Of a DNA stretch of 64,000 nt, positions 48,650 through 57,598 are shown in pieces (the stretch's first letter is position 1; every line of letters starts with the position of its first letter). A program made the position numbers and the translations under genes. Location of the stretch: the NCBI RefSeq assembly GCF_000974485.1, contig NZ_BBOM01000004.1, positions 682,001 to 746,000 on the forward strand, read 5' to 3'. Origin of the DNA: Streptomyces sp. NBRC 109706 (lineage in GTDB: Bacteria > Actinomycetota > Actinomycetes > Streptomycetales > Streptomycetaceae). Below the pieces are notes generated by a model. The model worked only from the letters and a program-made list of their open reading frames with translations, ran no database searches and was not told the DNA's origin.

Positions 48650-50047
48650 TCAGTCGGACGGGACGGGGACCAGCCGTTCCCGGTGACGACGCGCGGTGCG
48701 CGACCCGCCAGGCGGCGCGGGTGCGTCGGCCAGCAGATCGATGGTGACGGCGGCTGTCCAGCTGAAGTCCCTGGTGCCACGGGCCTCGCCCGACACCGGG
48801 TCCACATACTCCGCATAACGTGAACTCGCCGCCGCCGAGACGAGGTTGGCGCGCAGCGCATTGGCCAGCAACAGCTCGCCATGGCGCCTCAGGCCGCGCT
48901 CGATCAGCCAGTTCACGTTGAACCAGGCCGGCCCGCGCCAGTAGCGGGCCGGGTCGAACGAGGCGCCCGTCAGGTCGTAGCTGGGCACCATCCGGGTGGT
49001 GCGGCCGAGCCCGAAGCGTGGCCCGCGCGCGGTGGCGACCAGTGCCCGCACCGTCTCCTCGGGCAGCCCGGGAAGGATCAGCGGCAGCAGACCGGCCGCG
49101 CTGTACTCGTGGATCGCCTCGCCGGCGATCACGTCCTGGCTGAGGAAGAGCCCGGCCTCGTCGTCCCAGAGCCGCTTCACCAGCGTGGTGGTCAGCTCCT
49201 CGGCCCGCACCAGATGATCGCTCGGGTCCCGGCCGAGCGCGCCGGCGATCGCGGCCAGTGCGTGCTCCGACATCGCCAGCAGCGCGTTGACGCCCGGGTC
49301 CTCGACGGCGAACGGATGGCCGCAGCTGCCGTCGTGGTAGCCGTGGTCCCGGTAGTTCTCCGCCAGCCGGACGTACCGCCCGTAGTCGAGATCGGTGGGA
49401 CGGTCGGCCGCGGCGCTGTGGTCCAGATCGGCGCGGCGGAACGCCTCGCTGCCGACCGGTTCGATCCGCTCCAACGGCGGGTCCCAGCACGGGCTGTTGT
49501 CCATCCCCGACTCCCAGGGGTGGACGATCGACGCCAGCCCCTGCCCGCCCAGGTCACGCGCCCCGGTGAGATAGCGCTGCCAGGCCACCAGCCGGGGGTA
49601 GACCCGCCGCAGAAACCCCCGCCTGGCCGAGGTGGCCGGGTCGGCGCGGTGCGTCAGCCACGCCGCCAAGGCGTGCACCGGCGGCTGCACCAGGCCCGAG
49701 GTCTCCACCTCGCGCGGCGCCCCGGCCGCGCCGCCGGCCGTCGACGAACGCCAGAAGTCAGGGCTGGGGAAGTACGCCGTCAGTGGCACCGACGGGTTGA
49801 ACACGATATGCGGCACCCGACCGTCGTCCCACTGCGCGTCCAGCAGCGTCTCCAGCTCGCGCTGCGCGCGCAGCGGCCAGAGATGGCGCAGGCCGATGGC
49901 GATGAACGCCGAGTCCCAGCTCCACTGGTGCGGGTAGAGAGAGCGGGAGGGGACGGTGGAGGCCCCGACCCAGTTCCCCGTGAGCACGCGGCGCGCTTCG
50001 TTGTATGCGGTTGTGTGCGGGCTGGTGGACTGATCAGCGCGATCCAC
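48650..50047 (-). CDS. GH63/MGH1-like glycoside hydrolase
   Basis: 465-aa cytoplasmic (alpha/alpha)6-barrel hydrolase. The acid/base region is SLYPHQWSWDSAFIAIGLRH. IVHPWESGMDNSPCWD lies in the middle. A terminal YWRGPAWFNVNWLIERGLRR is typical for the GH63 group that includes glucosyl- and mannosylglycerate hydrolases. The exact substrate cannot be told. GTG 50047 has GGAG upstream. First gene of the operon, divergent from the ROK regulator over a 167-bp AT-richer control region. Confidence 0.85.
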   Translation of the reverse strand: MDRADQSTSPHTTAYNEARRVLTGNWVGASTVPSRSLYPHQWSWDSAFIAIGLRHLWPLRAQRELETLLDAQWDDGRVPHIVFNPSVPLTAYFPSPDFWRSSTAGGAAGAPREVETSGLVQPPVHALAAWLTHRADPATSARRGFLRRVYPRLVAWQRYLTGARDLGGQGLASIVHPWESGMDNSPCWDPPLERIEPVGSEAFRRADLDHSAAADRPTDLDYGRYVRLAENYRDHGYHDGSCGHPFAVEDPGVNALLAMSEHALAAIAGALGRDPSDHLVRAEELTTTLVKRLWDDEAGLFLSQDVIAGEAIHEYSAAGLLPLILPGLPEETVRALVATARGPRFGLGRTTRMVPSYDLTGASFDPARYWRGPAWFNVNWLIERGLRRHGELLLANALRANLVSAAASSRYAEYVDPVSGEARGTRDFSWTAAVTIDLLADAPAPPGGSRTARRHRERLVPVPSD

Positions 50048-50116
50048 GTGAACTCCGATGGACTTCTGGCGCTGTCGTCGGGGCGCGACGGCGCGCGATG
50101 TTTTGTCGAAGGTACC

Positions 50117-50132
50117 GTAGAGTTACGTCTAC
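50117..50132. promoter_or_regulatory. Candidate ROK-regulator operator
   Basis: Inverted repeat GTAGA-GTTACG-TCTAC in the divergent region between the hydrolase operon and the ROK gene. The surrounding 80 bp is markedly AT-richer than the genes, with TAATAT at 50155-50160 that could be a -10 element for the ROK gene. Confidence 0.45.
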
Positions 50133-50214
50133 TTAACACGCAAAAGTACCGCTGTAATATCTACTTCACAAGCTCCGGGGGGTGAGAAATCCCGCCCAGG
50201 GGAAGGCAGCGGGC

Positions 50215-51411
50215 ATGAACCAGTCGAGCGCGGGCCACTTGCTGTGGCTGATCCGCAGCGGTCGGGCGAGCACCCGAGGCGAGCTTCAGCGGATCACCGG
50301 ACTCTCCCGTTCGACGGTCGGCCAGCGGCTCGACCAGCTCTTCCGTGCCGGCTGGGTGAAGGAGAGCGCGGGCGACCCCGTCGAGGCCCCGACGGGCGGA
50401 CGGCCCGCCGTCCGCCTCAGGTTCGACGTCTCGCACGGCGTGGTCCTCTGCGCCGACCTCGAAACCCGCCATGCGCGCGCCGCCGTGCTCGATCTGGGGG
50501 GCACGGTCCTCGCCGAGCACTCGGGGGCGCTGTTGATCAACCAGGGGCCTGACGAGGTGTTGGGCCGGTTGGCCCAGTGGTTCGCGCTGCTGCTGGAGAA
50601 GGCCGGTCTCGCGCCGGGCGCCGTCTGTGGCATAGGTCTCGCCGTCCCGGGCCCGGTGGACACCTCCCTCGGCCAGGTCGTCCAGCCGCCGATCATGCCC
50701 GGCTGGGACCGCTACCCCCTGGTCGACGGGATGCGGGCCGCGTTTGTCGCCCAGGTGGGCGAGGCGGGCGCGGAGATACCGGTGCTGGTGGAGAACGACG
50801 CCAATCTGATGGCCTACGCCGAGCAGCGCGAGGGGTTCCCCGACTGCTCGGCGTTCCTGCTGGTCAAGGTGTCGACGGGGATCGGCGCCGGGGTCGTCGT
50901 GGACGGCGAGATGTACCGGGGCTTCGACGGCGCGGCCGGCGATATCGGCCATATCCGGCTCAGCGACCATCCCGGCGCGCTCTGTCGCTGCGGTTCCTAC
51001 GGCTGTCTGGCGGCGGTGGCCAGCGGGCGGGCGCTCGCCGAGCAACTGACGGCGGCCGGGGTGCCGACGGCCTCCGGGTCCGGGGTCCGCGACCAGCTCA
51101 CCATCGGCCAGCCGGACGCGGTGCGGCTGGCCCGCGAGGCGGGCCGCCTCGTCGGCGGCGTGCTGGCCACCGTGGTCACCCTGCTCAACCCGGGCGTCCT
51201 GATGATCGCGGGGGACCTCGCGGGCCCACCGTTCCTCACCGGGGTCCGCGAACTCCTCTACCAGCGGGCGATGCCCAGGATCACCACCTATCTCCAGGTG
51301 GTGACCTCCCGCCTGGGCGAACGGGCCGGCCTGACGGGCGCCGCCGCCATGGTCGTGGAATCCCTCTACGCCCCGGACCGGGCCGACGAACGGCTGAGCG
51401 CCATGCAGTAG
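50215..51411 (+). CDS. ROK-family transcriptional regulator
   Basis: 398-aa repressor. An N-terminal winged helix (HLLWLIRSGRASTRGELQRI-TGLSRSTVGQRLDQL) is fused to a sugar-kinase-like ROK domain. That domain has LCADLETRHARAAVLDLGG, VPGPVD, ENDANLMAYAE (catalytic-type Asp kept), STGIGAGVVVDG and the zinc motif CRCGSYGCL. Such proteins sense sugars. Its target is most likely the adjacent divergent glycoside hydrolase operon. ATG 50215 lies behind GGGGAAGG. Confidence 0.93.
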   Translation: MNQSSAGHLLWLIRSGRASTRGELQRITGLSRSTVGQRLDQLFRAGWVKESAGDPVEAPTGGRPAVRLRFDVSHGVVLCADLETRHARAAVLDLGGTVLAEHSGALLINQGPDEVLGRLAQWFALLLEKAGLAPGAVCGIGLAVPGPVDTSLGQVVQPPIMPGWDRYPLVDGMRAAFVAQVGEAGAEIPVLVENDANLMAYAEQREGFPDCSAFLLVKVSTGIGAGVVVDGEMYRGFDGAAGDIGHIRLSDHPGALCRCGSYGCLAAVASGRALAEQLTAAGVPTASGSGVRDQLTIGQPDAVRLAREAGRLVGGVLATVVTLLNPGVLMIAGDLAGPPFLTGVRELLYQRAMPRITTYLQVVTSRLGERAGLTGAAAMVVESLYAPDRADERLSAMQ

Positions 51412-51573
51412 AACCACGCGGTGAAACAGGGGGTATGTGGCGGTGTGCGGCTTTAGTTCGCGTGATGCCCGCCACGTCTGATGCCGACCATGCTCAGATG
51501 AGCGATTGGCGGGGTAGTCTCCCGTCGTCAGGGCAGACACCCCCGCCTCCTCGGGAGTGTGTGACAACGTCGT

Positions 51574-51613
51574 GGCCCGCCGCCACACCTCAAACCCTCA
51601 GCGGCGGCGGGCC
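51574..51613 (-). terminator. Terminator hairpin after SLT gene
   Basis: GGCCCGCCGCC (51574-51584) pairs perfectly with GGCGGCGGGCC (51603-51613) around an 18-base loop. It lies 15 bp beyond the stop of the minus-strand lytic transglycosylase gene. Confidence 0.75.
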
Positions 51614-51628
51614 GGGGCGCCGAACGAC

Positions 51629-52447
51629 TCAGTAGGCGCTGTTGACGTTGTCCATCGACCCGTAGCGCGCGGCGGCGTAGTTGCACGCGGCGACGATATT
51701 GGCGACCGGGTCGTAGATGTTCTCGCTGGTCCCCTCGACGTGGTACTGCTCGAACGTCGGGTCGATCACCTGCAGCAGGCCCTTGGACGGAATGTTCTTC
51801 TCCGCGTTGGTGTCCCACAGGTTGATGGTCAGCGGGTCGCCGCTGGACTCGCGGATCATGTTCCGGTAGATGCCGTCGTAGCTGCCCGGGATGCCCTTCT
51901 CGGCCATCACGTCGAGGGCTTCCCTGATCCATCCGTCGAGTTCTTCGGCCGACGCCGGCACGGGCTTCGGCTGCTGGTGCTGCGGGATCACGACGATGGA
52001 ACCGTCGGCGTTGTACCGCTCACCACGGCCCTCGTCCGCGTCGAACCCCTCGGTGCCGGGCTCTTCCTCCTCGGCCTCCTCGGTGGCCTCCTCGTCGGCG
52101 GCCTCCTCGGTGTCGGCGGCGGTGGTCTCCTCGGACTTCTCGGAGTCCTCGGCCTCTTCGGACTCCTCGGGCTCCTCGGCGTCGGCCGTGGTCCCGGGCT
52201 CGTCCGGCTCCTCGTCCTCGGCGGTGGTGATCGCCTTGCCCAGCAGGCCACCGGGGCCGTGCGGAGTGAACGCGGTCGGGGCGGTGGTCTGGTCGGCGGC
52301 CGGGGGGATGCTCTGGCCGGTGGCCTCCGCGGCCATCGCTGTGGTGGCGAAGGGGAGCGTCAGGGCCGTGGCGCCGACGGTCACGATGCCGGCCATCACG
52401 GCGCTGCGCGTCATGGCACGACGGGTGCCGTTGGTGCTGACGGTCAT
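51629..52447 (-). CDS. Secreted SLT-type lytic transglycosylase
   Basis: 272-aa exported protein. The signal peptide ends at TTAMAAEA. A long Glu/Asp/Ala-rich low-complexity linker follows (about residues 75-150, repeats of EEPEESEEAEDSEKSEE type). The C-terminal SLT domain has EELDGWIREALDVMAEKGI, then YRNMIRESSGDPLTINLWD with the catalytic Glu. SKGLLQVIDPTFEQYHVEG and IVAACNYAAARYGSM complete the domain. It should cleave peptidoglycan glycan strands outside the cell. ATG 52447 has AGAGG upstream. Confidence 0.9.
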   Translation of the reverse strand: MTVSTNGTRRAMTRSAVMAGIVTVGATALTLPFATTAMAAEATGQSIPPAADQTTAPTAFTPHGPGGLLGKAITTAEDEEPDEPGTTADAEEPEESEEAEDSEKSEETTAADTEEAADEEATEEAEEEEPGTEGFDADEGRGERYNADGSIVVIPQHQQPKPVPASAEELDGWIREALDVMAEKGIPGSYDGIYRNMIRESSGDPLTINLWDTNAEKNIPSKGLLQVIDPTFEQYHVEGTSENIYDPVANIVAACNYAAARYGSMDNVNSAY

Positions 52448-52798
52448 GCGCGTACCTCTTTCGGGACGGGGAATGTGCGGCCACCGCGGGGGGGTGGCGA
52501 TCGCAAACATGACCCAGGGTTTATCCCGGAGGCAAAGGTGTGACCTGCGAAGACGCGTCGTAGACCGGGCCGTTGGTCCCGCCCCCGCCGACCCTGCGCG
52601 CACTGGCCCGCCGAACCCCGACCGTCTCCTAAGGCGCCTCGCAGATGACCTATGACCTGTGGGCGCCCTCACAGTCGTTGTCGCAACGGGCGACCGGACC
52701 GCTACGGTCCGGCGAGCGGGCGGCGGTCATGACGACGGGCCCGGGAGAACACCCGATCCGCGGATGTTGTTCCGCAGGAACGGCGGGGATCGCCGCGA
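52448..52798. other. 351-bp region upstream of the SLT gene and downstream of the LysR gene
   Basis: No gene supported. CCGGACCG-CTA-CGGTCCGG at 52694-52712 is a perfect 8-bp stem with a 3-base loop, probably the LysR terminator. A direct repeat GGTCATAGGTCAT (minus strand, about 52647-52659) lies in the SLT promoter side. I looked for a ydaO/c-di-AMP riboswitch, which precedes some Streptomyces wall-lytic genes, and saw no convincing match. Confidence 0.55.
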
Positions 52799-53755
52799 TC
52801 ACCCCCGTGGTCGGTCGAGGCCCGCCCGGGCCCGGGAGACGCGGGTGTCGAGGGCCGTGCCCACCGTCGCGCACTGGGCGCGGATGGTGTCGAGGAAGGC
52901 GGCCAGGACCGGGGAACGGTCGTCCGTCCGGAAGGAGAGGGTCAGCTCCGGCAGCGCGGTGCGGGGGGTCACCTCGCAGAGCCAGACGTCGGCGCGAGCC
53001 GTCAGGCTCATCCGGGACGGGCCGAGGCCCACCCCCACCCCGCAGGCGGCGAGGCCGATGATGGTGTGGACGTCGCGGGCCACCGTGGCCGTCTCCAGCT
53101 CGCGGGCGAGGTCGCCGGGAAGGGCGCGCAGCCAGGCCGCGATGCCCGGCTCCTCCTCGTCGGGGGCGACGATCAGCTGTTGGTTCCGCAGCTGCTCAAG
53201 TGCGATGGTCGGCTGCCCGGCGAATCGGTGCGCGCGGCCGACGACCGCCACCAGATGGTCGCGGCCGATCGTGACGGAGACCAGCGTCTCGACGCCGGCG
53301 CCCCGGGGCGGGCCCAGGCCGACCGCGACATCCAGCTCGCCGGCGAGCAGCGCCGCCGTGCTCTGGCCGGTGCCCATCTCGTGCAGGCCGAGGCGCACCC
53401 GGGGTCGTTCCCTGCCGAAGCGGCCCAGCACCGTCGGCAGCGGTTCCAGCAGCGCCGACGCGACAAACCCGAGCCGCAGCCGGCCCGTCTCGCCGCGTGC
53501 CGCGCGGCCCGCGTCGACCGTCGCCGCCGACATCTCGGCCAGCGCGGTCCTGGCCCGCGCCAGGAACGCCCGGCCGGCCGCCGTGGGGAAGACGCCGTGC
53601 GGCGTCCGGTCGAAGAGCCGCGCGCCGACCTCCCGTTCCAGCGCGGCGATCTGTTTCGACAGCGGCGGTTGGGCGATCCCGACCGAGGCGGCGGCCCGGC
53701 CGAAGTGCTGATGGTCGGCCAACGCGACCGCGTAGCGCAGATGCCGTGCCTCCAC
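52799..53755 (-). CDS. LysR-family transcriptional regulator
   Basis: 318-aa regulator. The N-terminal HTH is HLRYAVALADHQHFGRAAASVGIAQPPLSKQIAALEREVG in two adjoining pieces, followed by LFDRTPHGVFPTAAG. The ligand domain has LRLGFVASALLEPLPTVLGR and LDVAVGLGPP. GTG 53755 is behind GGAG. Divergent from an alpha/beta hydrolase-MFS operon with a clear palindromic operator in the 116-bp gap, so these genes are the likely targets. Confidence 0.94.
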   Translation of the reverse strand: MEARHLRYAVALADHQHFGRAAASVGIAQPPLSKQIAALEREVGARLFDRTPHGVFPTAAGRAFLARARTALAEMSAATVDAGRAARGETGRLRLGFVASALLEPLPTVLGRFGRERPRVRLGLHEMGTGQSTAALLAGELDVAVGLGPPRGAGVETLVSVTIGRDHLVAVVGRAHRFAGQPTIALEQLRNQQLIVAPDEEEPGIAAWLRALPGDLARELETATVARDVHTIIGLAACGVGVGLGPSRMSLTARADVWLCEVTPRTALPELTLSFRTDDRSPVLAAFLDTIRAQCATVGTALDTRVSRARAGLDRPRG

Positions 53756-53790
53756 GGGATGGCTCCGTTCCGAAGACGCTCAACGGGCCA

Positions 53791-53813
53791 CGCGATACCC
53801 CGGAGATATCGCG
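53791..53813. promoter_or_regulatory. LysR-type operator between LysR and hydrolase genes
   Basis: CGCGATA (53791-53797), nine-base spacer, TATCGCG (53807-53813): a perfect 7-bp inverted repeat whose ATA-N9-TAT core fits the LTTR box. It lies 36 bp from the LysR start and 59 bp from the hydrolase start. Confidence 0.75.
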
Positions 53814-53871
53814 CGGCGCCTTGTCAGACATACCAGTGGATCACGCCGCCGTCGCCCCCTGGGATGGGGAC

Positions 53872-54726
53872 ATGGCCTCCCACCACACGAACACCGTGTT
53901 CGTCCTCGTCCATGGCGCCTGGCACAGTTCCTGGCAGTGGGCCGAGACCCAACGCGCGCTCGCCGCGCGCGGCGCCGCCAGCGTCGCCGTCGACCTGCCG
54001 GGGCACGGCTTCGCGGCTCCGCTGCCCGCCGGCTATCTCGACACCCCCCAGACCGGGCTCACCACCGAACGCTCCCCGGTGGCCGACATCACCCTCGACG
54101 CGTTCGCCGACTCCGTGCTCGGCACGCTCCGCGCCGTCCACGGCCGCTACCGGACCACCGTGCTGGTGGCGCACAGCGCCGGCGGCGGCGCCGCCTCGTT
54201 GGCGGTGGAACGGGCGCCGGAGCTGGTCGACCGGGTGGTCTATGTCTCCGCCTTCGTGCCGGCCGGGCGGCCGAGGTTCTTCGACTACATCGGCGCACCG
54301 GAGAACGCCACCTCGCTCGGGCAGGGGCTGACGATCGGCGACCCGGAACGGATCGGCGCGGTCCGCATCAACCCGCACTCGCCCGATCCGGCCTATGCGG
54401 AGGAGCTGCGCGCCTCCTACTACCACGATCTGCCGGCCGACCGGTTCGCCCGGTGGCGACTGGCGCTCAGCCCCGATCTGCCGCTCGCCGTCCCCGCCAC
54501 GCCGATCACCCTCACCGCCGAGCGGTGGGGGCGGGTGCCACGGACCTATCTGCGCTGCTCGGCCGACCGCGCCCTGGTGCCGGCCACCCAGGATCTGATG
54601 GTCGCCGAGGCGGACGCCCGCACCCCCGACCAGCCGTTCGAGGTGCGTCAACTGCCCAGCGGTCACAGCCCGTTCGCCACCCACCCCACGGAGCTGGCCG
54701 CGCAGCTCACCCTGGCCGCCGGGTGA
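53872..54726 (+). CDS. Alpha/beta hydrolase
   Basis: 284-aa esterase-like hydrolase. The oxyanion segment is FVLVHGAWHSSWQW. The nucleophile elbow VLVAHSAGGGAASLA holds the Ser, and the C-terminal LPSGHSPFATHPTELA the catalytic His. The acid is likely in the CSADRALVPATQD block. The sequence resembles small ester-cleaving proteins of the PheA/TfeA or salicylate-esterase-like type; substrate unknown. ATG 53872 follows GGGGAC; a GTG at 53836 is an alternative. Its stop overlaps the MFS gene start by 4 nt. Confidence 0.85.
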   Translation: MASHHTNTVFVLVHGAWHSSWQWAETQRALAARGAASVAVDLPGHGFAAPLPAGYLDTPQTGLTTERSPVADITLDAFADSVLGTLRAVHGRYRTTVLVAHSAGGGAASLAVERAPELVDRVVYVSAFVPAGRPRFFDYIGAPENATSLGQGLTIGDPERIGAVRINPHSPDPAYAEELRASYYHDLPADRFARWRLALSPDLPLAVPATPITLTAERWGRVPRTYLRCSADRALVPATQDLMVAEADARTPDQPFEVRQLPSGHSPFATHPTELAAQLTLAAG

Positions 54727-56090
54727 CGGTGACCGCCCCGCCGCGCCGGCTGCTGCTGCCGGTGGTGCTGAGCGCGACCTTTGTCCAGCTGCTCAGCGTC
54801 ACCGTCGCCCAGGTGGCCACGCCCGCGATCCGCGCCGATCTGGCGGCGGGCGCGGGCGCCGGCCATCTCGTCCTCGCCGGCTACACCCTCGCCTACGCCT
54901 GTGTGCTGATCACGGCCGCGCGGCTCGGCGACCGCTGGGGCTATCGGCGGCTGTTCGTCATCGGCACCGCCGGCTTCGCCCTCGCCGCCACGGCCTGCGC
55001 GTTCGCCCCGACGATCGAGGTGCTGATCGCCGCGCGGCTGGCCCAGGGGGTGGCGGCCGGGCTGGTCGCCCCGCAGGTGTTCTCGCTCATCCAGACCGCG
55101 CTCCCGGCGGCGCGTCGCCCCCGCGCCCTCGGCCTGCTGGGCGCGACCATGGCGGTCGCCTCGCTGACCGGGCCACTGCTCGGCGGACTGCTCATCGGCG
55201 CCGATCTGTTCGGGCTCGGCTGGCGCCCGGTGTTCCTGCTGCCGGTGCCGGTCGCGCTCGCCGCGCTGCTCGGCGCGGTCGCGCTGCCGCCCGGCGGGGC
55301 GGCGGGCTGGCCGCGCGTGGACTGGCTCGGCGCCGCCCTGGTCACCGTCGGGCTCGGCCTGCTGGTGCTGCCGCTGACCGTCGGCCCCGGCAGCGGCTGG
55401 CCGCCGTGGACCCTCGGCTGTCTGTTCGGCGCCGGCCCCGTGCTCGTCGGCTGCGCCTGGGCGCAGCGGCGCGGTCCCGAGCCGTTGATCCACCCCGAGG
55501 TGCTGCGCGACCGGGGCGCGCGGGCGGGGGTGGGGCTGGTCCTCGTCTTCAACGCGGGGGTGCCCTCGTTCACCTATCTGCTGTTTCTCCATGTCCAGTC
55601 CGTCTCCGGATACTCGGCGACCGAGGCCGCCGTGCTCTCCCTGCCGTTCGCCGGCGCGGCGATCGTGGGCAGCGCCTCGGCCGTCAGGCTGACCCCGGTG
55701 CTCGGCCGACGGCTCCTGACGCTCGGCGCGTTGCTGCTGGCCGCGACGATGGCGACGCTCGCCCTGACGGTCGGCGCCCGGCCCGAGCCGTGGACCGCCG
55801 TGCCGGCGCTGGCCGTGGGCGGCGCCGCGTTCGGCGCCTTCACGGCCTCGGTCTTCGCCCTGGTGCTGGCCCGCGCGGCGCCGGAGACGGTCGGCTCGGT
55901 CTCCGGGGTGCTGCCCACCGCCCAGCAGCTCGGCGGCACCCTCGGCATCGCGCTGGCCACCCTCGCCTACGCCGCCCCCGCGGCGACACCGGCGGCGGCC
56001 TGGCGGCACGCGATGCTCTACGAGACGGTCGTGTTCCTGCTCGCCGCCGCCCTCAGCCTGCGGCTGACCCGCCGCCCCCGCCCGGGCTGA
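54723..56090 (+). CDS. MFS transporter (DHA-type exporter)
   Basis: 455-aa major facilitator protein with 12-14 helices. It begins LLLPVVLSATFVQLLSVTVA. The helix 2-3 loop motif A is RLGDRWGYRRLF. Motif C region is GLLGATMAVASLTGPLLGGL. It is expected to export a small molecule, perhaps the hydrolase substrate or product. GTG 54723 is coupled to the hydrolase stop. Its last 38 bp overlap the 3' end of the opposite-strand MFS gene. Confidence 0.9.
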   Translation: MTVTAPPRRLLLPVVLSATFVQLLSVTVAQVATPAIRADLAAGAGAGHLVLAGYTLAYACVLITAARLGDRWGYRRLFVIGTAGFALAATACAFAPTIEVLIAARLAQGVAAGLVAPQVFSLIQTALPAARRPRALGLLGATMAVASLTGPLLGGLLIGADLFGLGWRPVFLLPVPVALAALLGAVALPPGGAAGWPRVDWLGAALVTVGLGLLVLPLTVGPGSGWPPWTLGCLFGAGPVLVGCAWAQRRGPEPLIHPEVLRDRGARAGVGLVLVFNAGVPSFTYLLFLHVQSVSGYSATEAAVLSLPFAGAAIVGSASAVRLTPVLGRRLLTLGALLLAATMATLALTVGARPEPWTAVPALAVGGAAFGAFTASVFALVLARAAPETVGSVSGVLPTAQQLGGTLGIALATLAYAAPAATPAAAWRHAMLYETVVFLLAAALSLRLTRRPRPG

Positions 56091-57522
56091 CGCCCCGCCC
56101 GAGCGCCGGCGAGAGCGCCGCGCCGGCCAGACAGACCAGGCTCGCGACGGCCACCGCCGCGTGCAGACCGCCGAGGGTGGCCGCCACCTCGTCCGCCCCC
56201 GGCGCGAGCGCGGCGGCGCGCGCCGTCAGCACGGCCGCGAGCCCCGCCGTGCCGATCGCCCCGACGAACTGCGGCAGTTGCGCCAACCCGCCGACCACGC
56301 CCCGCTCCTCCTCGGCCACGCCCTCGACCATCACGCTGACAGAGGCGACAACGGCCAGCACATGGCCGAAACCCATGGCGCCCGAGGTGGCCAGCAGCAG
56401 CGGCAGATGACCGTCGGCCGGCAGCAGCACCATGGCGCCCGTGCCGGCCGCCTGCACCGACAGCCCGACGGTCAGGGTGCGCCGGGTCCCCACCCGGAGG
56501 GCGATCCTGGCCGCGACCAGCCCGGCCAGCAGCGCGGCGACGCCCTCCGCGAGAAAGCCGAAACCGGTCTCAAGGGGCGAGTAACCGAGCACATCCTGCA
56601 TATAGATGCTCAGCAACAGCGTGACCCCACCGCACATCCCGAAGGTCACCAGCCCCAACAGGCCCCCCAGGGCGATCGTCCGCCGCCGCAACAGCGCAAG
56701 CGGCACCAGCGGAGCCGGATGCCGCGCCTCGACCGCGACAAAGACCGCCAACAGGACGGCCGCGGCGGCCAGAGCGGCCAGCGTCGCCGGGCGACCCCAG
56801 CCGGCGTCGGCGCCCACCGTCACCCCGTGGACCAGCGCGAACAGCCCGCCGCTCACCGCCACGGCACCCGGCACATCCAGCCGCGCCGCCGGCCCCCGCC
56901 CGGCGTCGCGCGGCAGCACCAGCACCCCGCCGACCAGCACCGCACCCGCGATCACCAGCATGATCAGCATCGTCCAACGCCAGTTGAGCGCACTGGTGAC
57001 GACGCCACCGCCGATGGTGCCGACCACAAAGCCGAGGGACAGCAGCGCGCCGTTGACCCCCAACGCCCTGGTCCGGCGCGGGCCATCCGGGAACGCGGCC
57101 GTCAGCAGCGAGAGCGCCGTCGGGCTGATCATCGCCCCGGCCACGCCCTGCCCCACCCGGGAGGCGACCAACGCGCCCGGCGCCGGCGCCAGCCCGGCCG
57201 TCAGCGAGAACACCGCGAGCAGCAGCAGCCCGAACAGGAACAGGTTCCGCCGGCCGACCAGATCGGACAGCCGGCCGAAGAGCAGCAGCAGGCTGGCCGT
57301 GGGCAACAGGCAGGCGGTGGCGACCCACTGCAGATCGCCCGGGTTCGCGAAGCCGAGCGCGGCGCCGATCTCCGGCAGCGCCACCGCCACGATGGAGAAG
57401 TCGAGCCCGACGACGAACGTCGCGCCACAGAGCGTGACGAGAATCAGCCAACCCCGCGCGCCGAGGCGGGGATCGGCGTCCGCGACGGCGTCGCCGGACG
57501 CGAGGGACGGGAAGGAGGTCAC
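56053..57522 (-). CDS. MFS transporter, EmrB/QacA (DHA2) type
   Basis: 489-aa exporter with about 14 helices. It starts LGARGWLILVTLCGATFVVG-LDFSIVAVALPEIGAALGFA, the typical helix 1 D-motif. Motif A is LFGRLSDLVGRRNLFL, and motif C is GVNGALLSLGFVVGTIGGGV. A multidrug or natural-product exporter is likely. GTG 57522 has GAGAGG upstream. It diverges from the XRE regulator across a 15-bp repeat array and converges with the other MFS gene, with overlapping 3' ends. Confidence 0.92.
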   Translation of the reverse strand: MTSFPSLASGDAVADADPRLGARGWLILVTLCGATFVVGLDFSIVAVALPEIGAALGFANPGDLQWVATACLLPTASLLLLFGRLSDLVGRRNLFLFGLLLLAVFSLTAGLAPAPGALVASRVGQGVAGAMISPTALSLLTAAFPDGPRRTRALGVNGALLSLGFVVGTIGGGVVTSALNWRWTMLIMLVIAGAVLVGGVLVLPRDAGRGPAARLDVPGAVAVSGGLFALVHGVTVGADAGWGRPATLAALAAAAVLLAVFVAVEARHPAPLVPLALLRRRTIALGGLLGLVTFGMCGGVTLLLSIYMQDVLGYSPLETGFGFLAEGVAALLAGLVAARIALRVGTRRTLTVGLSVQAAGTGAMVLLPADGHLPLLLATSGAMGFGHVLAVVASVSVMVEGVAEEERGVVGGLAQLPQFVGAIGTAGLAAVLTARAAALAPGADEVAATLGGLHAAVAVASLVCLAGAALSPALGRGVSPGGGGGSAAG

Positions 57523-57598
57523 GACGCTGCCTCTCGGGAGGGAACGGACCCCCGTCACGCTGCCGAACGGCGCCCGCCGGAACGAGACCCCCCTCCCT

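Noticed and set aside
52020..52484. 154-aa Arg/Gly-rich frame inside the SLT gene
   Set aside because: Out-of-frame reading of the Glu-rich linker codons (GAG repeats), not a gene.
52448..52798. ydaO (c-di-AMP) riboswitch before the SLT gene
   Set aside because: Known before some Streptomyces wall-lytic genes, but conserved core segments could not be found here.
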